This document shows, piece after piece, positions 35,313-44,441 of a stretch of 64,000 bases of DNA (the first letter of the stretch is position 1; each line of letters starts with the position of its first letter). Origin of the DNA: Alkaliphilus transvaalensis ATCC 700919 (GTDB lineage Bacteria > Bacillota > Clostridia > Peptostreptococcales > Natronincolaceae); assembly GCF_000621485.1 (NCBI RefSeq), contig NZ_JHYF01000002.1, forward strand, positions 186,001 to 250,000. The letters run 5' to 3'. The notes beneath the pieces are model-generated. The model had not been told where the DNA came from. It worked only from the letters and a program-made list of their open reading frames with translations, and made no database searches. The position numbers were made by a program, and so were the translations under genes.

Positions 35313-36635
35313 ATGATATTAAATAAAACAAAGTATATTTTAATTCTTGTGGGATTATTTATATTAACAGGATGTACAAATAACTTTGAAGAAACAGATC
35401 TAAAAGAAACGAATACAGAGATAATGTTGACTTCATTATCCAATAGCGAGGGCTTACAAGAAGATTCTCAAATAGAGATCCAACTACTTCAGAAAGAAGG
35501 TTACTATACTTTAAAAGGCACAAATAATTATTTAGAAGGCTTATTGGTAACTGAAAATGATGGTTTTAAATTAATCGATCAGCAGAGGAAAAGGCAAATA
35601 TCTATAGATTTTGAGACCCTAACATGGTCTGAAGAAGATTCTGATGCAATTAAGCATTATTCGGTAGAAGAACAAAAGCGATATGGTTTTGGCATTGAAA
35701 CACAATTAAATATGGAATATGTAGTAAGTCAAGATATGAGTAAAATAGCAATCATTAATGAGGCAGAAAACACAATAAAAATCTATCACTTCAATAATAA
35801 AAAAACGACAGTCATCGATTCAATTGACATTTCCCACATCAAGAAACCCTATCATGAAAACATAATTTTTTCTCCAAAGGCAGGATATATAAGCATAAAA
35901 ATGTTAGACGAAAAAAATGGCGAAGGATTCGTGAGTTTTGGTGCCGATAGTGGTAATAAAGTTCACGATCTTATCTATGGAATTAATCCTCAATGGAACC
36001 ATCAAGAGAATACAATAGCTTTTCTTTATCGTGATCTAGATAAGGTTGGTATTTATCAAAGAAGAACAAGAAAAATTACTTATCTAGTGGAATTAGAAAA
36101 ACCAGAGCTAATTATTGGAGTTCCCTTCTGGACTAAGGATGATGCTTATCTATACTTTACAACTGGAGTAGAGGAGTCTAGAAGTATTCAAATAGTTGAT
36201 CTTAAAGACCGAAGTAGTATTAGGGTTACAGAGGAAGTTGCCATAGAGAATGAAAAACCTTATCGAATAAATGACATTTATTTAATTGATCATGCCTTAG
36301 TGTATGCTCATCCTGTGGAGGATCAGATCAGTACCTTTAAGATAGCCGCTTTGAATGGAACAGGTACTACCCAATATCTAGATGTCGATACCTTTCAGCT
36401 TCAAATTGGGGACGATAAGGATTTAAGGAACTTTATGGTAATCGATGAAGGGGTTATCTATATAAAGGATGGAGAGGTATATCTTATTAAGAAGGCTTCT
36501 ACTGTTCGAATTCTCAGAAATAAGGGAGAAGTAAGTAGAATACAGTTTATACCAGAAAAGAATTTGATTGTCTTTTTCATTGAAGGGACAGATACATGCC
36601 AAACAGTATTTCTCTTTCTCGATGAGCTATTTTAA
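35313..36635 (+). CDS. Propeller-like lipoprotein
   Basis: A 440-residue lipoprotein with signal and lipobox LFILTGCTNN. The body has repeating beta segments such as MSKIAIINEAENTIKIYHF, PQWNHQENTIAFLYRD and PFWTKDDAYLYFTTG, a TolB/WD40-like beta-propeller style. The function is unknown; such proteins may bind ligands at the cell surface. AATGGAGGAGAAAA precedes the ATG. It is divergent from the metallo-beta-lactamase lipoprotein gene. Confidence 0.7.
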   Translation: MILNKTKYILILVGLFILTGCTNNFEETDLKETNTEIMLTSLSNSEGLQEDSQIEIQLLQKEGYYTLKGTNNYLEGLLVTENDGFKLIDQQRKRQISIDFETLTWSEEDSDAIKHYSVEEQKRYGFGIETQLNMEYVVSQDMSKIAIINEAENTIKIYHFNNKKTTVIDSIDISHIKKPYHENIIFSPKAGYISIKMLDEKNGEGFVSFGADSGNKVHDLIYGINPQWNHQENTIAFLYRDLDKVGIYQRRTRKITYLVELEKPELIIGVPFWTKDDAYLYFTTGVEESRSIQIVDLKDRSSIRVTEEVAIENEKPYRINDIYLIDHALVYAHPVEDQISTFKIAALNGTGTTQYLDVDTFQLQIGDDKDLRNFMVIDEGVIYIKDGEVYLIKKASTVRILRNKGEVSRIQFIPEKNLIVFFIEGTDTCQTVFLFLDELF

Positions 36636-36735
36636 CCATAAATTTATTTCTTTTTAACATTTTTATGTTAACAAACCCCTATGGTTATAGTAGAATAGAA
36701 AGAAGTAGAGGTTATGCTGGAAAGGAGGAGGAAAA

Positions 36736-38013
36736 ATGAAGTTGAACATTTTTTTCTCCAGCAATGAAGAGAGACTAAAATTTATTAAAACACAATTTCA
36801 TATGAATGAAATAAAGATACTTGATAATAAAGTGGTTCCACCTATAATGATAGAGGTCACCTATTTAAAATTAAAAGGAAGCTACAAAAACATACCTGGG
36901 TATTGGTTAGAGATCCAATTTAATAAGCAAATAGATTATCATAAAATTTATCATAAAATTATTAGTTCTGTAGAAGAAGATAAAATTGAAGATAAGATCT
37001 TTTATCCATTAGATGCTCTAAAATATAAAGAGTTGGAAGAGGGTTGGAGTAAGAAGTATAGCTTTTCTAAAGAAGACATAAATGATGAAGTATGGGGACT
37101 TTTTTATAAAGAAGTGAGAAGCCACTTAAGGGATAAACGTGTAGAGGTTGCCTTTAATGGGTTGCTGTTTTTCTTAAGATATAATCCCTTTTATCTTAAA
37201 AGATATAAACGCTTCTATATTTTTGAAGAACTAGCCTACCTATATGAAGAGATGGGGAATCTAGGGAAGGCTCTTAAATGTTTAAAGCTACATTTAAGAT
37301 TACAACCAGAATCCGCAGAACCATATCTTAATATGAGCAGTTTTTTCATTATGAATGAAATGGAAGATGAAGCAATTAAACTATGTAAGGAAGCTTTAAA
37401 GAAACATCCAGAAAATAAATTCCTAGTGAGTAATCTCATATTAGCCTTAAGTAATATTGGAAACTATGATTATGCCGTTGAATATATTAAAAAGGCCATT
37501 ACGCAACAACCCAATAATCCTTTTTTCTTAAAGATGATGGGGGATATTCTGTATGAGATGGAAAAAAATAAGGAAGCAATAGAATGCTATCAAAAAGCCT
37601 TAAAAAAGCTTAAAAAAATAAACGTAGATGATTTTACAACAGATTTGTACCACGGGATTGCTTCTGCTTACTATGAAGTAGAGGATTTTGAAGAGGCAGT
37701 AAAATACTACAAAAAGGTTTTGAAATATTACCCAGGTGATGGTTATGTACTATTGAGTTTGTCACAAATCTACCTAAACAATTTAAAAGATCTTAAGGCT
37801 GCCCTATATTATGGTAAAATACTGGTGGAGATGACACCTGAAAATGGCTATGGACAATATCAATTGGGGCTAATCTACCTACAGATGGAAAATTATGAAA
37901 AAGCAAAATGGCACCTCTATAAAGCAAGAAGAATTTTGCCCTATTATGAGCCGATTTTTGAAGCAATTCAATATCTTAAGCAGTTCAATAAAGTAATTAA
38001 ACTTCATATCTAA
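36736..38013 (+). CDS. TPR-repeat protein
   Basis: A 425-residue soluble protein. After a non-repeat N-terminal part of about 150 residues, at least six TPR units are visible, for example NLGKALKCLKLHLRLQPES, DEAIKLCKEALKKHPEN, DYAVEYIKKAITQQPNN, KEAIECYQKALKKLKK and EEAVKYYKKVLKYYPGD. TPRs mediate protein-protein contacts. The partner is unknown. GAAAGGAGGAGGAAAA precedes the ATG. It follows the propeller lipoprotein by 100 bp and might be in the same unit. Confidence 0.8.
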   Translation: MKLNIFFSSNEERLKFIKTQFHMNEIKILDNKVVPPIMIEVTYLKLKGSYKNIPGYWLEIQFNKQIDYHKIYHKIISSVEEDKIEDKIFYPLDALKYKELEEGWSKKYSFSKEDINDEVWGLFYKEVRSHLRDKRVEVAFNGLLFFLRYNPFYLKRYKRFYIFEELAYLYEEMGNLGKALKCLKLHLRLQPESAEPYLNMSSFFIMNEMEDEAIKLCKEALKKHPENKFLVSNLILALSNIGNYDYAVEYIKKAITQQPNNPFFLKMMGDILYEMEKNKEAIECYQKALKKLKKINVDDFTTDLYHGIASAYYEVEDFEEAVKYYKKVLKYYPGDGYVLLSLSQIYLNNLKDLKAALYYGKILVEMTPENGYGQYQLGLIYLQMENYEKAKWHLYKARRILPYYEPIFEAIQYLKQFNKVIKLHI

Positions 38014-38015
38014 TG

Positions 38016-38051
38016 AAAGGCAATTCCAGTTGATAATTGGAGTTGCTTTTA
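38016..38051 (+). terminator. Intrinsic terminator
   Basis: AAAGGCAATTCCA pairs (with small bulges) with TGGAGTTGCTTTT after the TPR gene. Confidence 0.8.
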
Positions 38052-38161
38052 TTTAGCTTCAGTATTCAATTGTATATGACTTTATGTATAGTAAAAAGAT
38101 ATAAGGGATAATATTAATTTAAGGAAGTTAAATGTAAAAAGATAGACTTTTAAAATAACAG

Positions 38162-38222
38162 GTAGATCATTATAGAACTACATCATTACAGAACTACATA
38201 ATTACACAATTACATAATAATA
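38162..38222. repeat. Short imperfect tandem repeat
   Basis: About three to four units of an ACTACAT(A/C)ATTACA type lie between the TPR gene and the YhfI-like gene. Low complexity; no further meaning seen. Confidence 0.5.
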
Positions 38223-38277
38223 TTCTTCAATTACATTAGGTATAGCGTTACTTTATATGGAAAGGGAGAGGGAATAA

Positions 38278-39015
38278 ATGAAATTAACTGTATTAGGTTG
38301 TTATGGACCATATCCAAAAGCTAAGGGAGCTTGCTCGGGATATCTATTGGAGGATGAAGATACCAAGATATTAATAGACTGCGGTAATGGTGTTTTGTCT
38401 AGGTTATTAGAATATTGTCCAGACTTAAATGAACTAGATGGCATCTTAATTAGCCATCTTCATCCCGATCATATGAGCGATCTATTAGTTTTACGATATG
38501 CAGTTGCTATAAAAAAAATGATGGGGAATACACAAAAATCTATAGATTTATATTTGCCAGCTACTCCAGAAGCGGATTATGCTCGGGTGCAATATAATCA
38601 AGCTTTTGATCAAAAAGTCCTTCATGATGGTATGGAAATCAATATAAAAGGATTAAAGATTTCTTTTCAAAAAACAGATCATCCAATTGAATGTTATGCA
38701 ATGGCCTTTGAAAAGGATGGTAAAAAGCTAGTTTATTCAGCAGATACAAAGTATCATCAGCCACTAATAGATTTTGCAATGAAAAGTGATCTATTTTTGT
38801 GTGAAGGAGGAATCCTTGAAAAGGATAGGACCGAGAATACTCCCCATGTTTCAGCAAAGCAAGCTGGAGAAATGGCCCTTGCTGCTGGAGTCAAAAAATT
38901 AGTCTTAACTCATTTTTATCCAGAAGTGGGAAATGAAGAATTTTTAAAGGAGGCCGAATCGGTATTTATTTCAAAGGTAGAGCTGGCAGAAGAATATAAA
39001 ACCTACATTATTTGA
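38278..39015 (+). CDS. YhfI-like metallo-beta-lactamase-fold hydrolase
   Basis: A 245-residue cytoplasmic enzyme of the RNase Z-like branch. It starts MKLTVLGCYGPYPKAKGACSG and carries SHLHPDHMSDL (metal motif II), DHPIECYAM, YSADTKYH and LTHFYPE. The length and glycine-rich front match YhfI-type proteins of Bacillus. The substrate is unknown; phosphodiesters are likely for this branch. GGAAAGGGAGAGGGAATAA precedes the ATG. Its stop codon overlaps the left end of MITE copy D. Confidence 0.85.
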   Translation: MKLTVLGCYGPYPKAKGACSGYLLEDEDTKILIDCGNGVLSRLLEYCPDLNELDGILISHLHPDHMSDLLVLRYAVAIKKMMGNTQKSIDLYLPATPEADYARVQYNQAFDQKVLHDGMEINIKGLKISFQKTDHPIECYAMAFEKDGKKLVYSADTKYHQPLIDFAMKSDLFLCEGGILEKDRTENTPHVSAKQAGEMALAAGVKKLVLTHFYPEVGNEEFLKEAESVFISKVELAEEYKTYII

Positions 39016-39132
39016 AGAAATTGAATAATATCATAACTCAGAATCTATATTCGTTTTATGTAAATATAAAAAACTGAGTCTTGTATTATGAAAAGCAATA
39101 ATTTGTCTATGCCCTAATAATTATTCCTTCGT
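39014..39132. mobile_element. MITE-like element, copy D (left half)
   Basis: It starts GAAGAAATTGAATAATATC inside the TGA stop codon of the preceding gene and matches copy A through TATATTCGTTTTATG and the AAAACTGAGTC arm to the central stem (AATAATT/AATTATT). The right half is missing. Confidence 0.65.
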
Positions 39133-39206
39133 AGGGAAAAATAGAAAAGAGGAAGTATTTATAGTCTATATTTCAAACTACCAATAATGAAGGAAGGTGG
39201 CAAGGC

Positions 39207-39515
39207 ATGTTAAATAGTATACAGGATAGACGAGTAAAAACTGATGATGGTTATGATTTATATCTAGAGGTACCAGACCAAGAGTATCTTCAAATTTATG
39301 AAGATGTTAATGAAGAGGGAGCACAAAATATTTTAAATCTTTATTTAGAGTATTACAGTGATGATGGTAGACCCCAAGGCATTAAAGTAAACCACGATGA
39401 AAAAAATCATACCGTAAATATCCATACTCGATTATCATATGAAGGAAATACCCATACGGAAGCCTATATTCGCCCAAATCCAATTAGACATTATAGTTCT
39501 CAAAGACAACAGTAA
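39207..39515 (+). CDS. Small hypothetical protein
   Basis: A 102-residue soluble protein, acidic and Tyr-rich, with likely beta strands (NHTVNIHTRLSY). I do not recognise the family. GAAGGAAGGTGGCAAGGC precedes the ATG, and a strong terminator follows 3 bp after the stop. It is monocistronic. Confidence 0.6.
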   Translation: MLNSIQDRRVKTDDGYDLYLEVPDQEYLQIYEDVNEEGAQNILNLYLEYYSDDGRPQGIKVNHDEKNHTVNIHTRLSYEGNTHTEAYIRPNPIRHYSSQRQQ

Positions 39516-39517
39516 AT

Positions 39518-39556
39518 AAAGGCAGAAAGTCATAAGTGGTGACTTTCTGCCTTTTA
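39518..39556 (+). terminator. Intrinsic terminator
   Basis: AAAGGCAGAAAGTC pairs perfectly with GACTTTCTGCCTTT, followed by TATTTA. Confidence 0.92.
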
Positions 39557-39619
39557 TTTAGTATAATAACAGAAGTGAGTGAAATGTAAAGGGAGGCAAA
39601 CAAAGGAGGAAGAAAAATA

Positions 39620-40735
39620 ATGAAAAAAACTGTATTATTTTTAGTAACCTTAGCATTATTAGTTGGACTAACCCTACCTAGTTTTGCTTTTGACTTTGAC
39701 GAGCCCATTAGTACTAGTGCTGGTAGAGGGAAGGTTATTTCAGTTGAAGAGGGGCAAAGAGAAGAGGTTGATTTTGTTGAGGGATATATCGTAACAGTAG
39801 AGATTACTTCTGGGGCCTATAAAGGGAAAGTTATTGAAATCAAAAATATGTTAACTGGAAATTTGGCCTATGATTTGCCTGTAAAGGCAGGAGATAAAAT
39901 CATTTTAACAATAGAAGAATATATGGATGGTACAGAATTTATAATCTCAGACTATGCCCGTGATACCTATGTATATGGAATCATTGCTATATTTTTTCTG
40001 CTAATTCTTTTAGTAGGAAAGATGACAGGTTTGAAAACTTTAGTAACCTTATGTTTAACGGCCTTCTTTATAGTAAAGGTACTGTTGCCTGGAATACTGA
40101 AGGGATACGACCCTATATTATTGACGATAGGAATTTCCATTCTAATTACAGTCATAACAATATTGTTAATTGGTGGGATCAACATAAAAAGCTTCTCTGC
40201 AATACTAGGGGTATTAGGAGGAGTCTTAGCTGCGGGCTTTATTACCTTTTATATTGGAACCAAGGTAAGATTAACCGGGTTATCAGCCACAGAAGCAAAT
40301 ATGTTAATGTATATTCCCCAGAATATAGAGTTTGATTTTACAAGACTTCTTTTTTCTGGAATTATGCTGGGGGCCCTAGGAGCTGTAATGGATGTTGCCA
40401 TGTCAGTAGCATCTTCTATGGAGGAAGTAAGAAAGATAAACCCATCAATTAGTCGAAAAGAGTTGATGATTTCTGGGATGAATGTTGGTAAAGATATTAT
40501 GGGAACCATGTCAAATACCCTTATTCTTGCCTATGCAGGAAGTGCTATACCACTTTTATTATTATTTATGGCCTATGAAATTAATATGGTGGAGATTGTT
40601 AATTTAGATGTAATTGCTACAGAAATTGTTCGAGCAATAGCAGGAAGTATTGGTCTAATATTAACAATTCCAATTACTACGTTAGCAAGTGGAATCTTGT
40701 TAGAAAAAATAAAAGAGAAAAAAATAGAAGCATAA
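39620..40735 (+). CDS. YibE/F-family membrane protein
   Basis: A 371-residue protein with a signal peptide (LFLVTLALLVGLTLPSFA), an extracytoplasmic beta domain of about 100 residues and seven or eight membrane helices. The conserved segments GIIAIFFLLILLVGKMTGLKTL, GALGAVMDVAMSVASSMEEV and GKDIMGTMSNTLILAYAG (read in parts) mark the YibE/F family. The function of the family is unsettled. CAAAGGAGGAAGAAAAATA precedes the ATG. It is closed by a long terminator. Confidence 0.88.
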   Translation: MKKTVLFLVTLALLVGLTLPSFAFDFDEPISTSAGRGKVISVEEGQREEVDFVEGYIVTVEITSGAYKGKVIEIKNMLTGNLAYDLPVKAGDKIILTIEEYMDGTEFIISDYARDTYVYGIIAIFFLLILLVGKMTGLKTLVTLCLTAFFIVKVLLPGILKGYDPILLTIGISILITVITILLIGGINIKSFSAILGVLGGVLAAGFITFYIGTKVRLTGLSATEANMLMYIPQNIEFDFTRLLFSGIMLGALGAVMDVAMSVASSMEEVRKINPSISRKELMISGMNVGKDIMGTMSNTLILAYAGSAIPLLLLFMAYEINMVEIVNLDVIATEIVRAIAGSIGLILTIPITTLASGILLEKIKEKKIEA

Positions 40736-40740
40736 GACAT

Positions 40741-40795
40741 GAGAATCAGGTACCTTTAAATATTATGCTTGAAGGTATCTTGATTCTCTATTTTA
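40741..40795 (+). terminator. Intrinsic terminator, long stem
   Basis: GAGAATCAGGTACCTT (40741-40756) pairs with AAGGTATCTTGATTCTC (40772-40788), followed by TATTTTAT. Confidence 0.88.
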
Positions 40796-40913
40796 TCTAA
40801 GTAAATTCCATAATACTCTTAGAAGGTTATTAGTGCAGGAAATTGAATAACTAAAAAATTTAACTTGATCTTATCTGTAAACTTTATTAACTTTAGGAAA
40901 GAAGGAGCAGAAA

Positions 40914-42440
40914 ATGATGGGTAGACCCTTTACATTTATTTTTATATTTTTTGTTTTGGGAATCCTTTTAAGTAGCCACATCTTGACGGTAGATTTGCCG
41001 ATTGGAATGTTTTTTGCTATTTTTGCACTATTGCTACTAGCCTTAGAGTTTTTAAAAAAAGGGTCTACTTTATGGCTGGCAATTCTTCTAATGGTTTTTG
41101 GTGTATTTATTTATCAAATACAATTTCCAAACACCACTACTTTAAGCAATTATGGAGAAGAATTACCCCTTATGGAAATAAAAATTCTTTCCATGCCTGC
41201 TATTAGATTTGACAGAATTGAAGTAGAGGGAGAGATCTTACAGCTATACATTAATCATGAAGGTGTTAAAATTAAAGAAAAGACTAGACTCATTTTAAGG
41301 GGAGATCCTTCTTTAAATTTAGAGCCTGGAGATGTGGTTAGGATAAAGAACCCAAAACTCAATAAAGAGTTTAATGATAGAGGTTTAGTAGGTTATGAGC
41401 TATATTTAAGGGGGAAGGGGATTCTATATGAGATAGGTGCCAATACCCAGCAAGTTGAAAAGATTCACCCAACCACAAAGCTTATGCCCCTTGGGCTAAG
41501 TTTTAAAGTAAAAAGTTACGTAGAAAAGTTTTATGATTCAACCCTACAAGATCCTCAAGGGGAGATTATGAAGAGTGTTCTATTTGGTAATCAAGGATAC
41601 CTATCACCAGAAATTCGGTCAGCTTTTTCAAAAAGTGGAACTGCCCATATGGTAGCAGTTTCAGGTCTACATATTGGTATTTTAGTATTACTGTTAGAGA
41701 AGGTCTTAAAAATTCTCACCGTTGGAAGAAACAAGAGATTAATTGTTATTAGTGGATGTATTTTCTTATATGGATATATCGTTGGTTTCCCCGTATCAAT
41801 TATACGGGCAGCATCGATGTATGTTTTATATGTGTTAGCCTATTTTCTAGATAGAAGATATGATTCTATAAATTGTTTAATGTTCATTGGCGTAGTAACC
41901 TTGATGTTTAATCCTTTAAGTTTGTTTTCAGTATCTTTTCAATTATCCTTTAGTGCGACCCTAAGTATTCTAACGCTGTATCCATTAATAAATAAAATAC
42001 CTATGAAAATACCCCAGTCGTTGAAGGGATTACTAGTGGTTACCCTAGCAGCTCAATTGGGAACTACTCCAATTATAGCCTATCATTTTAATGAGATTTC
42101 AATTATTTCATTATTAGTTAATCTTTTAATTGTTCCCACCCTTGGTTTATTATTATCCTTGGGGTTAATTAGTATTTTTTTAGGATTAATCAATCAGCAG
42201 CTGGGTGCTCTGATAAACTACTTTACAAATGGACTACTAACTTATATTTATTTAATTGTAGAGACCAGTAGCAGATTCTCCTATAGCAGTATACAAGTTG
42301 AGAAAATTAATGGTATGATAATACTAATTTATTATATTATTTTAGTTATGTTATACTACTTACTAACATCAGGAAAATATTTATGGTATAAAGAAAGTTG
42401 GAGGAAAGATGAGTTATCAAATAATCTTAAACAGTATTAA
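40914..42440 (+). CDS. comEC: ComEC competence channel without hydrolase domain
   Basis: A 508-residue polytopic membrane protein. It has an N-terminal DUF4131-type part, then the Competence domain with TAHMVAVSGLHIGILVLL and PVSIIRAASMYVLYVLAYF. Typical ComEC/Rec2 proteins run to about 750 residues and end in a metallo-beta-lactamase domain. This one stops at DELSNNLKQY and has none. It should form the DNA-uptake channel. Lipoproteins with the missing domain are encoded elsewhere in the window. The 3' end overlaps holA by 32 bp, so the two are coupled, as in many Firmicutes. Confidence 0.88.
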   Translation: MMGRPFTFIFIFFVLGILLSSHILTVDLPIGMFFAIFALLLLALEFLKKGSTLWLAILLMVFGVFIYQIQFPNTTTLSNYGEELPLMEIKILSMPAIRFDRIEVEGEILQLYINHEGVKIKEKTRLILRGDPSLNLEPGDVVRIKNPKLNKEFNDRGLVGYELYLRGKGILYEIGANTQQVEKIHPTTKLMPLGLSFKVKSYVEKFYDSTLQDPQGEIMKSVLFGNQGYLSPEIRSAFSKSGTAHMVAVSGLHIGILVLLLEKVLKILTVGRNKRLIVISGCIFLYGYIVGFPVSIIRAASMYVLYVLAYFLDRRYDSINCLMFIGVVTLMFNPLSLFSVSFQLSFSATLSILTLYPLINKIPMKIPQSLKGLLVVTLAAQLGTTPIIAYHFNEISIISLLVNLLIVPTLGLLLSLGLISIFLGLINQQLGALINYFTNGLLTYIYLIVETSSRFSYSSIQVEKINGMIILIYYIILVMLYYLLTSGKYLWYKESWRKDELSNNLKQY

Positions 42441-43455
42441 AAAAAATGAAATAGCTAATATCTATTTACTATACGGAGAAGAAATTTATTTAATGGAAGA
42501 AGCCGTGAAGAGACTAATAAAAAAATTAGTTTCACCTGATTTTGAAAGTCTTAACCTGATGACTTTTGATGGCAAAGATTTAACTGCAGAGAAATTAATT
42601 GATGCTTGTGAGACTTTACCCTTTATGGCAGAAAAAAAGTTAGTTCTTGTTAAGAACTTTGAAGGCTTTCAAGGGAAAAAGAAGGTCCTTACTGAAGATG
42701 ATGAAGAAGAGTTAATCGGTTATTTTCAAAAAATATCTGATAGTACCTGCTTAGTTTTTTATGGGCAGCCAACTATTGATTCGAGAAGGAAAATTGTTAA
42801 GACTATTTCTAAGTATGGTCAAGTAATTAATATAGAAAAATTAAAAGAAAACGAACTAAGTCAATGGATTTTAAAAGAAATAAAGGGATATGATAAAGAA
42901 ATTCAGCCTAAAGAGCTGACTTACTTAATGAATCATCTAGATTACTTTGGAAGAAATGCCACTCAAACCCTTATGGATATAGCCAATGAAATTAAGAAAA
43001 TTGCTTACTACATGGGGGATGAAAGTAAAGTAGAGATTAGCCATATTGAAAAGGTATCAACCTTTAAGTTTCAGAATGATATATTTAAGCTTTTAGATGC
43101 AGTGGGGCAGCGGAATATTCAAGAGACCTTAAAAAGGTTAAATCACCTTTTAGAAGAAGGGGAAGTGATCATCCGTTTAATGGTAACCTTAAGTAATCAG
43201 TTGAAAAATATATTATCGACAAAATTATTATTAGAGGAAGGTTACAACCCTAAAATGATTGCTTCTAAAATTGGCATCCATCCCTTTGTAGCATCAAAAT
43301 GTGCAGAGCAAAGTAGGCACTATTCAATTAAGCAATTAAAAGCCCTATTGAATCATTTTCTTGAGATGGACTTGATGATTAAATCGGGTAAAATCAACGA
43401 TCGACTGGCGTTAGAATTGTTATTAATGGAGATGTGTAATAAAAAAGAGCATTAA
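42409..43455 (+). CDS. holA: DNA polymerase III delta subunit
   Basis: A 348-residue clamp-loader subunit. It starts MSYQIILNSIKKNEIANIYLLYGEEIYLMEE (read in parts), with the hallmark YLLYGEE near residue 19, and has the C-terminal helical collar region (LLEEGEVIIRLMVTLSNQLKNIL). It opens the beta clamp and loads it on primed DNA. GTTGGAGGAAAG precedes the ATG inside comEC. A terminator follows. Confidence 0.93.
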   Translation: MSYQIILNSIKKNEIANIYLLYGEEIYLMEEAVKRLIKKLVSPDFESLNLMTFDGKDLTAEKLIDACETLPFMAEKKLVLVKNFEGFQGKKKVLTEDDEEELIGYFQKISDSTCLVFYGQPTIDSRRKIVKTISKYGQVINIEKLKENELSQWILKEIKGYDKEIQPKELTYLMNHLDYFGRNATQTLMDIANEIKKIAYYMGDESKVEISHIEKVSTFKFQNDIFKLLDAVGQRNIQETLKRLNHLLEEGEVIIRLMVTLSNQLKNILSTKLLLEEGYNPKMIASKIGIHPFVASKCAEQSRHYSIKQLKALLNHFLEMDLMIKSGKINDRLALELLLMEMCNKKEH

Positions 43456-43457
43456 AA

Positions 43458-43487
43458 AAGCGTACATAAGTACGCTTATTTTATTTT
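43458..43487. terminator. Terminator between holA and rpsT
   Basis: AAGCGTAC-ATAA-GTACGCTT with T-rich and A-rich sides; it may serve both convergent genes. Confidence 0.85.
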
Positions 43488-43525
43488 TAAGGTTACCGAG
43501 ACACGGTTTTCTTTTTCATGTAGGA

Positions 43526-43798
43526 TTATACAGCTTTGTTTAACTTAGTAGCTAATCTAGAAACTTTTCTAGAAGCTTTAGCTTTATGAATTACACCTTT
43601 GGCAGCTGCTTGATGTAATTTCTTCTCAACGAATCTTAATTTAGCTTTAGCATCTTCGAAGTTTCCAGCTGAAATAGCCTCTTCAAATCTTCTAATAGCA
43701 GTCTTAAGTTGAGATTTAACCATTCTGTTTCTTGCAGTTTTCTTTGCAATAACTTTAATTCTCTTTTGTGCTGATTTAATATTTGCCAACATGTTCAC
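43526..43798 (-). CDS. rpsT: Ribosomal protein S20
   Basis: A 90-residue, strongly basic protein. The sequence [25 protein letters not shown] at the front and [24 protein letters not shown] in the middle (read in parts) are the S20 family pattern. It binds 16S rRNA in the small subunit. ACGTAAGGGGGTGAAC precedes the ATG. It is convergent with holA and divergent from the following gene, the usual place in Clostridia. Confidence 0.97.
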   Translation of the reverse strand: MNMLANIKSAQKRIKVIAKKTARNRMVKSQLKTAIRRFEEAISAGNFEDAKAKLRFVEKKLHQAAAKGVIHKAKASRKVSRLATKLNKAV

Positions 43799-44007
43799 CC
43801 CCTTACGTGGTCACTAACATTGTAATTTTATCAGAAATAAGGACAAAATGCAATAAAATAATTTAATAACTTTTATATAGTTTTATTACCATAAAGAAGA
43901 ATTATTATACTAATATAATAGAGCATTCTGGTGATTTAAACAATTATTTACATTTAATGAATTAAATAGTATCATTAATACATACCATTAAAAGGGAGGT
44001 AATAAGT

Positions 44008-44322
44008 TTGGATAATAAGTTCAATCAACGGTTAAGGGAATTCGAAAATGATCAAGTGAGAAATCAAACGATTAAAGACTTACAAAGTAAGCATAATCAG
44101 CCGCCACCATCTAGAAGAAAAAGTATAAAACAGATGTTGATTGGGGTCTTTTTTGCCATCATTTTATCTCTGATAGACTATCTAATAAAAAGATTAGAGC
44201 CTCAAGGCGGACTTAGGCAATTTTTAGTTATTTTTTTCTTTATGTCAGCTATTGGAGCTGCTCAAATCGGCTTTGGAGCCTATAGTTTTATTAATAGTTT
44301 TTCCATTAATAAGAATCGGTAA
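44008..44322 (+). CDS. Small membrane protein
   Basis: A 104-residue protein. The first 45 residues are hydrophilic and charged (FNQRLREFENDQVRNQTIKDL); two membrane segments follow (MLIGVFFAIILSLIDYLI and FLVIFFFMSAIGAAQIGFGAY). The start is the TTG at 44008 with AAGGGAGGTAATAAG upstream. Unknown function. It lies just before gpr, 120 bp away, so a role in the forespore is possible but unproven. Confidence 0.65.
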   Translation: MDNKFNQRLREFENDQVRNQTIKDLQSKHNQPPPSRRKSIKQMLIGVFFAIILSLIDYLIKRLEPQGGLRQFLVIFFFMSAIGAAQIGFGAYSFINSFSINKNR

Positions 44323-44441
44323 ATCAAAAAATCTTCAAAACAATCTTTCCCTCATATAATTAATAATTTGTGGCTATTCATCTAATACTAAAGGTAATGA
44401 AGAGAAGCTTATTATTGAATAAATTGATATGAGGTGGAAAA

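Noticed and set aside
40838-40880. Another MITE copy (AGGAAATTGAATAAC)
   Set aside because: Only about 12 bases of one end match and no second end is found; too weak to call.
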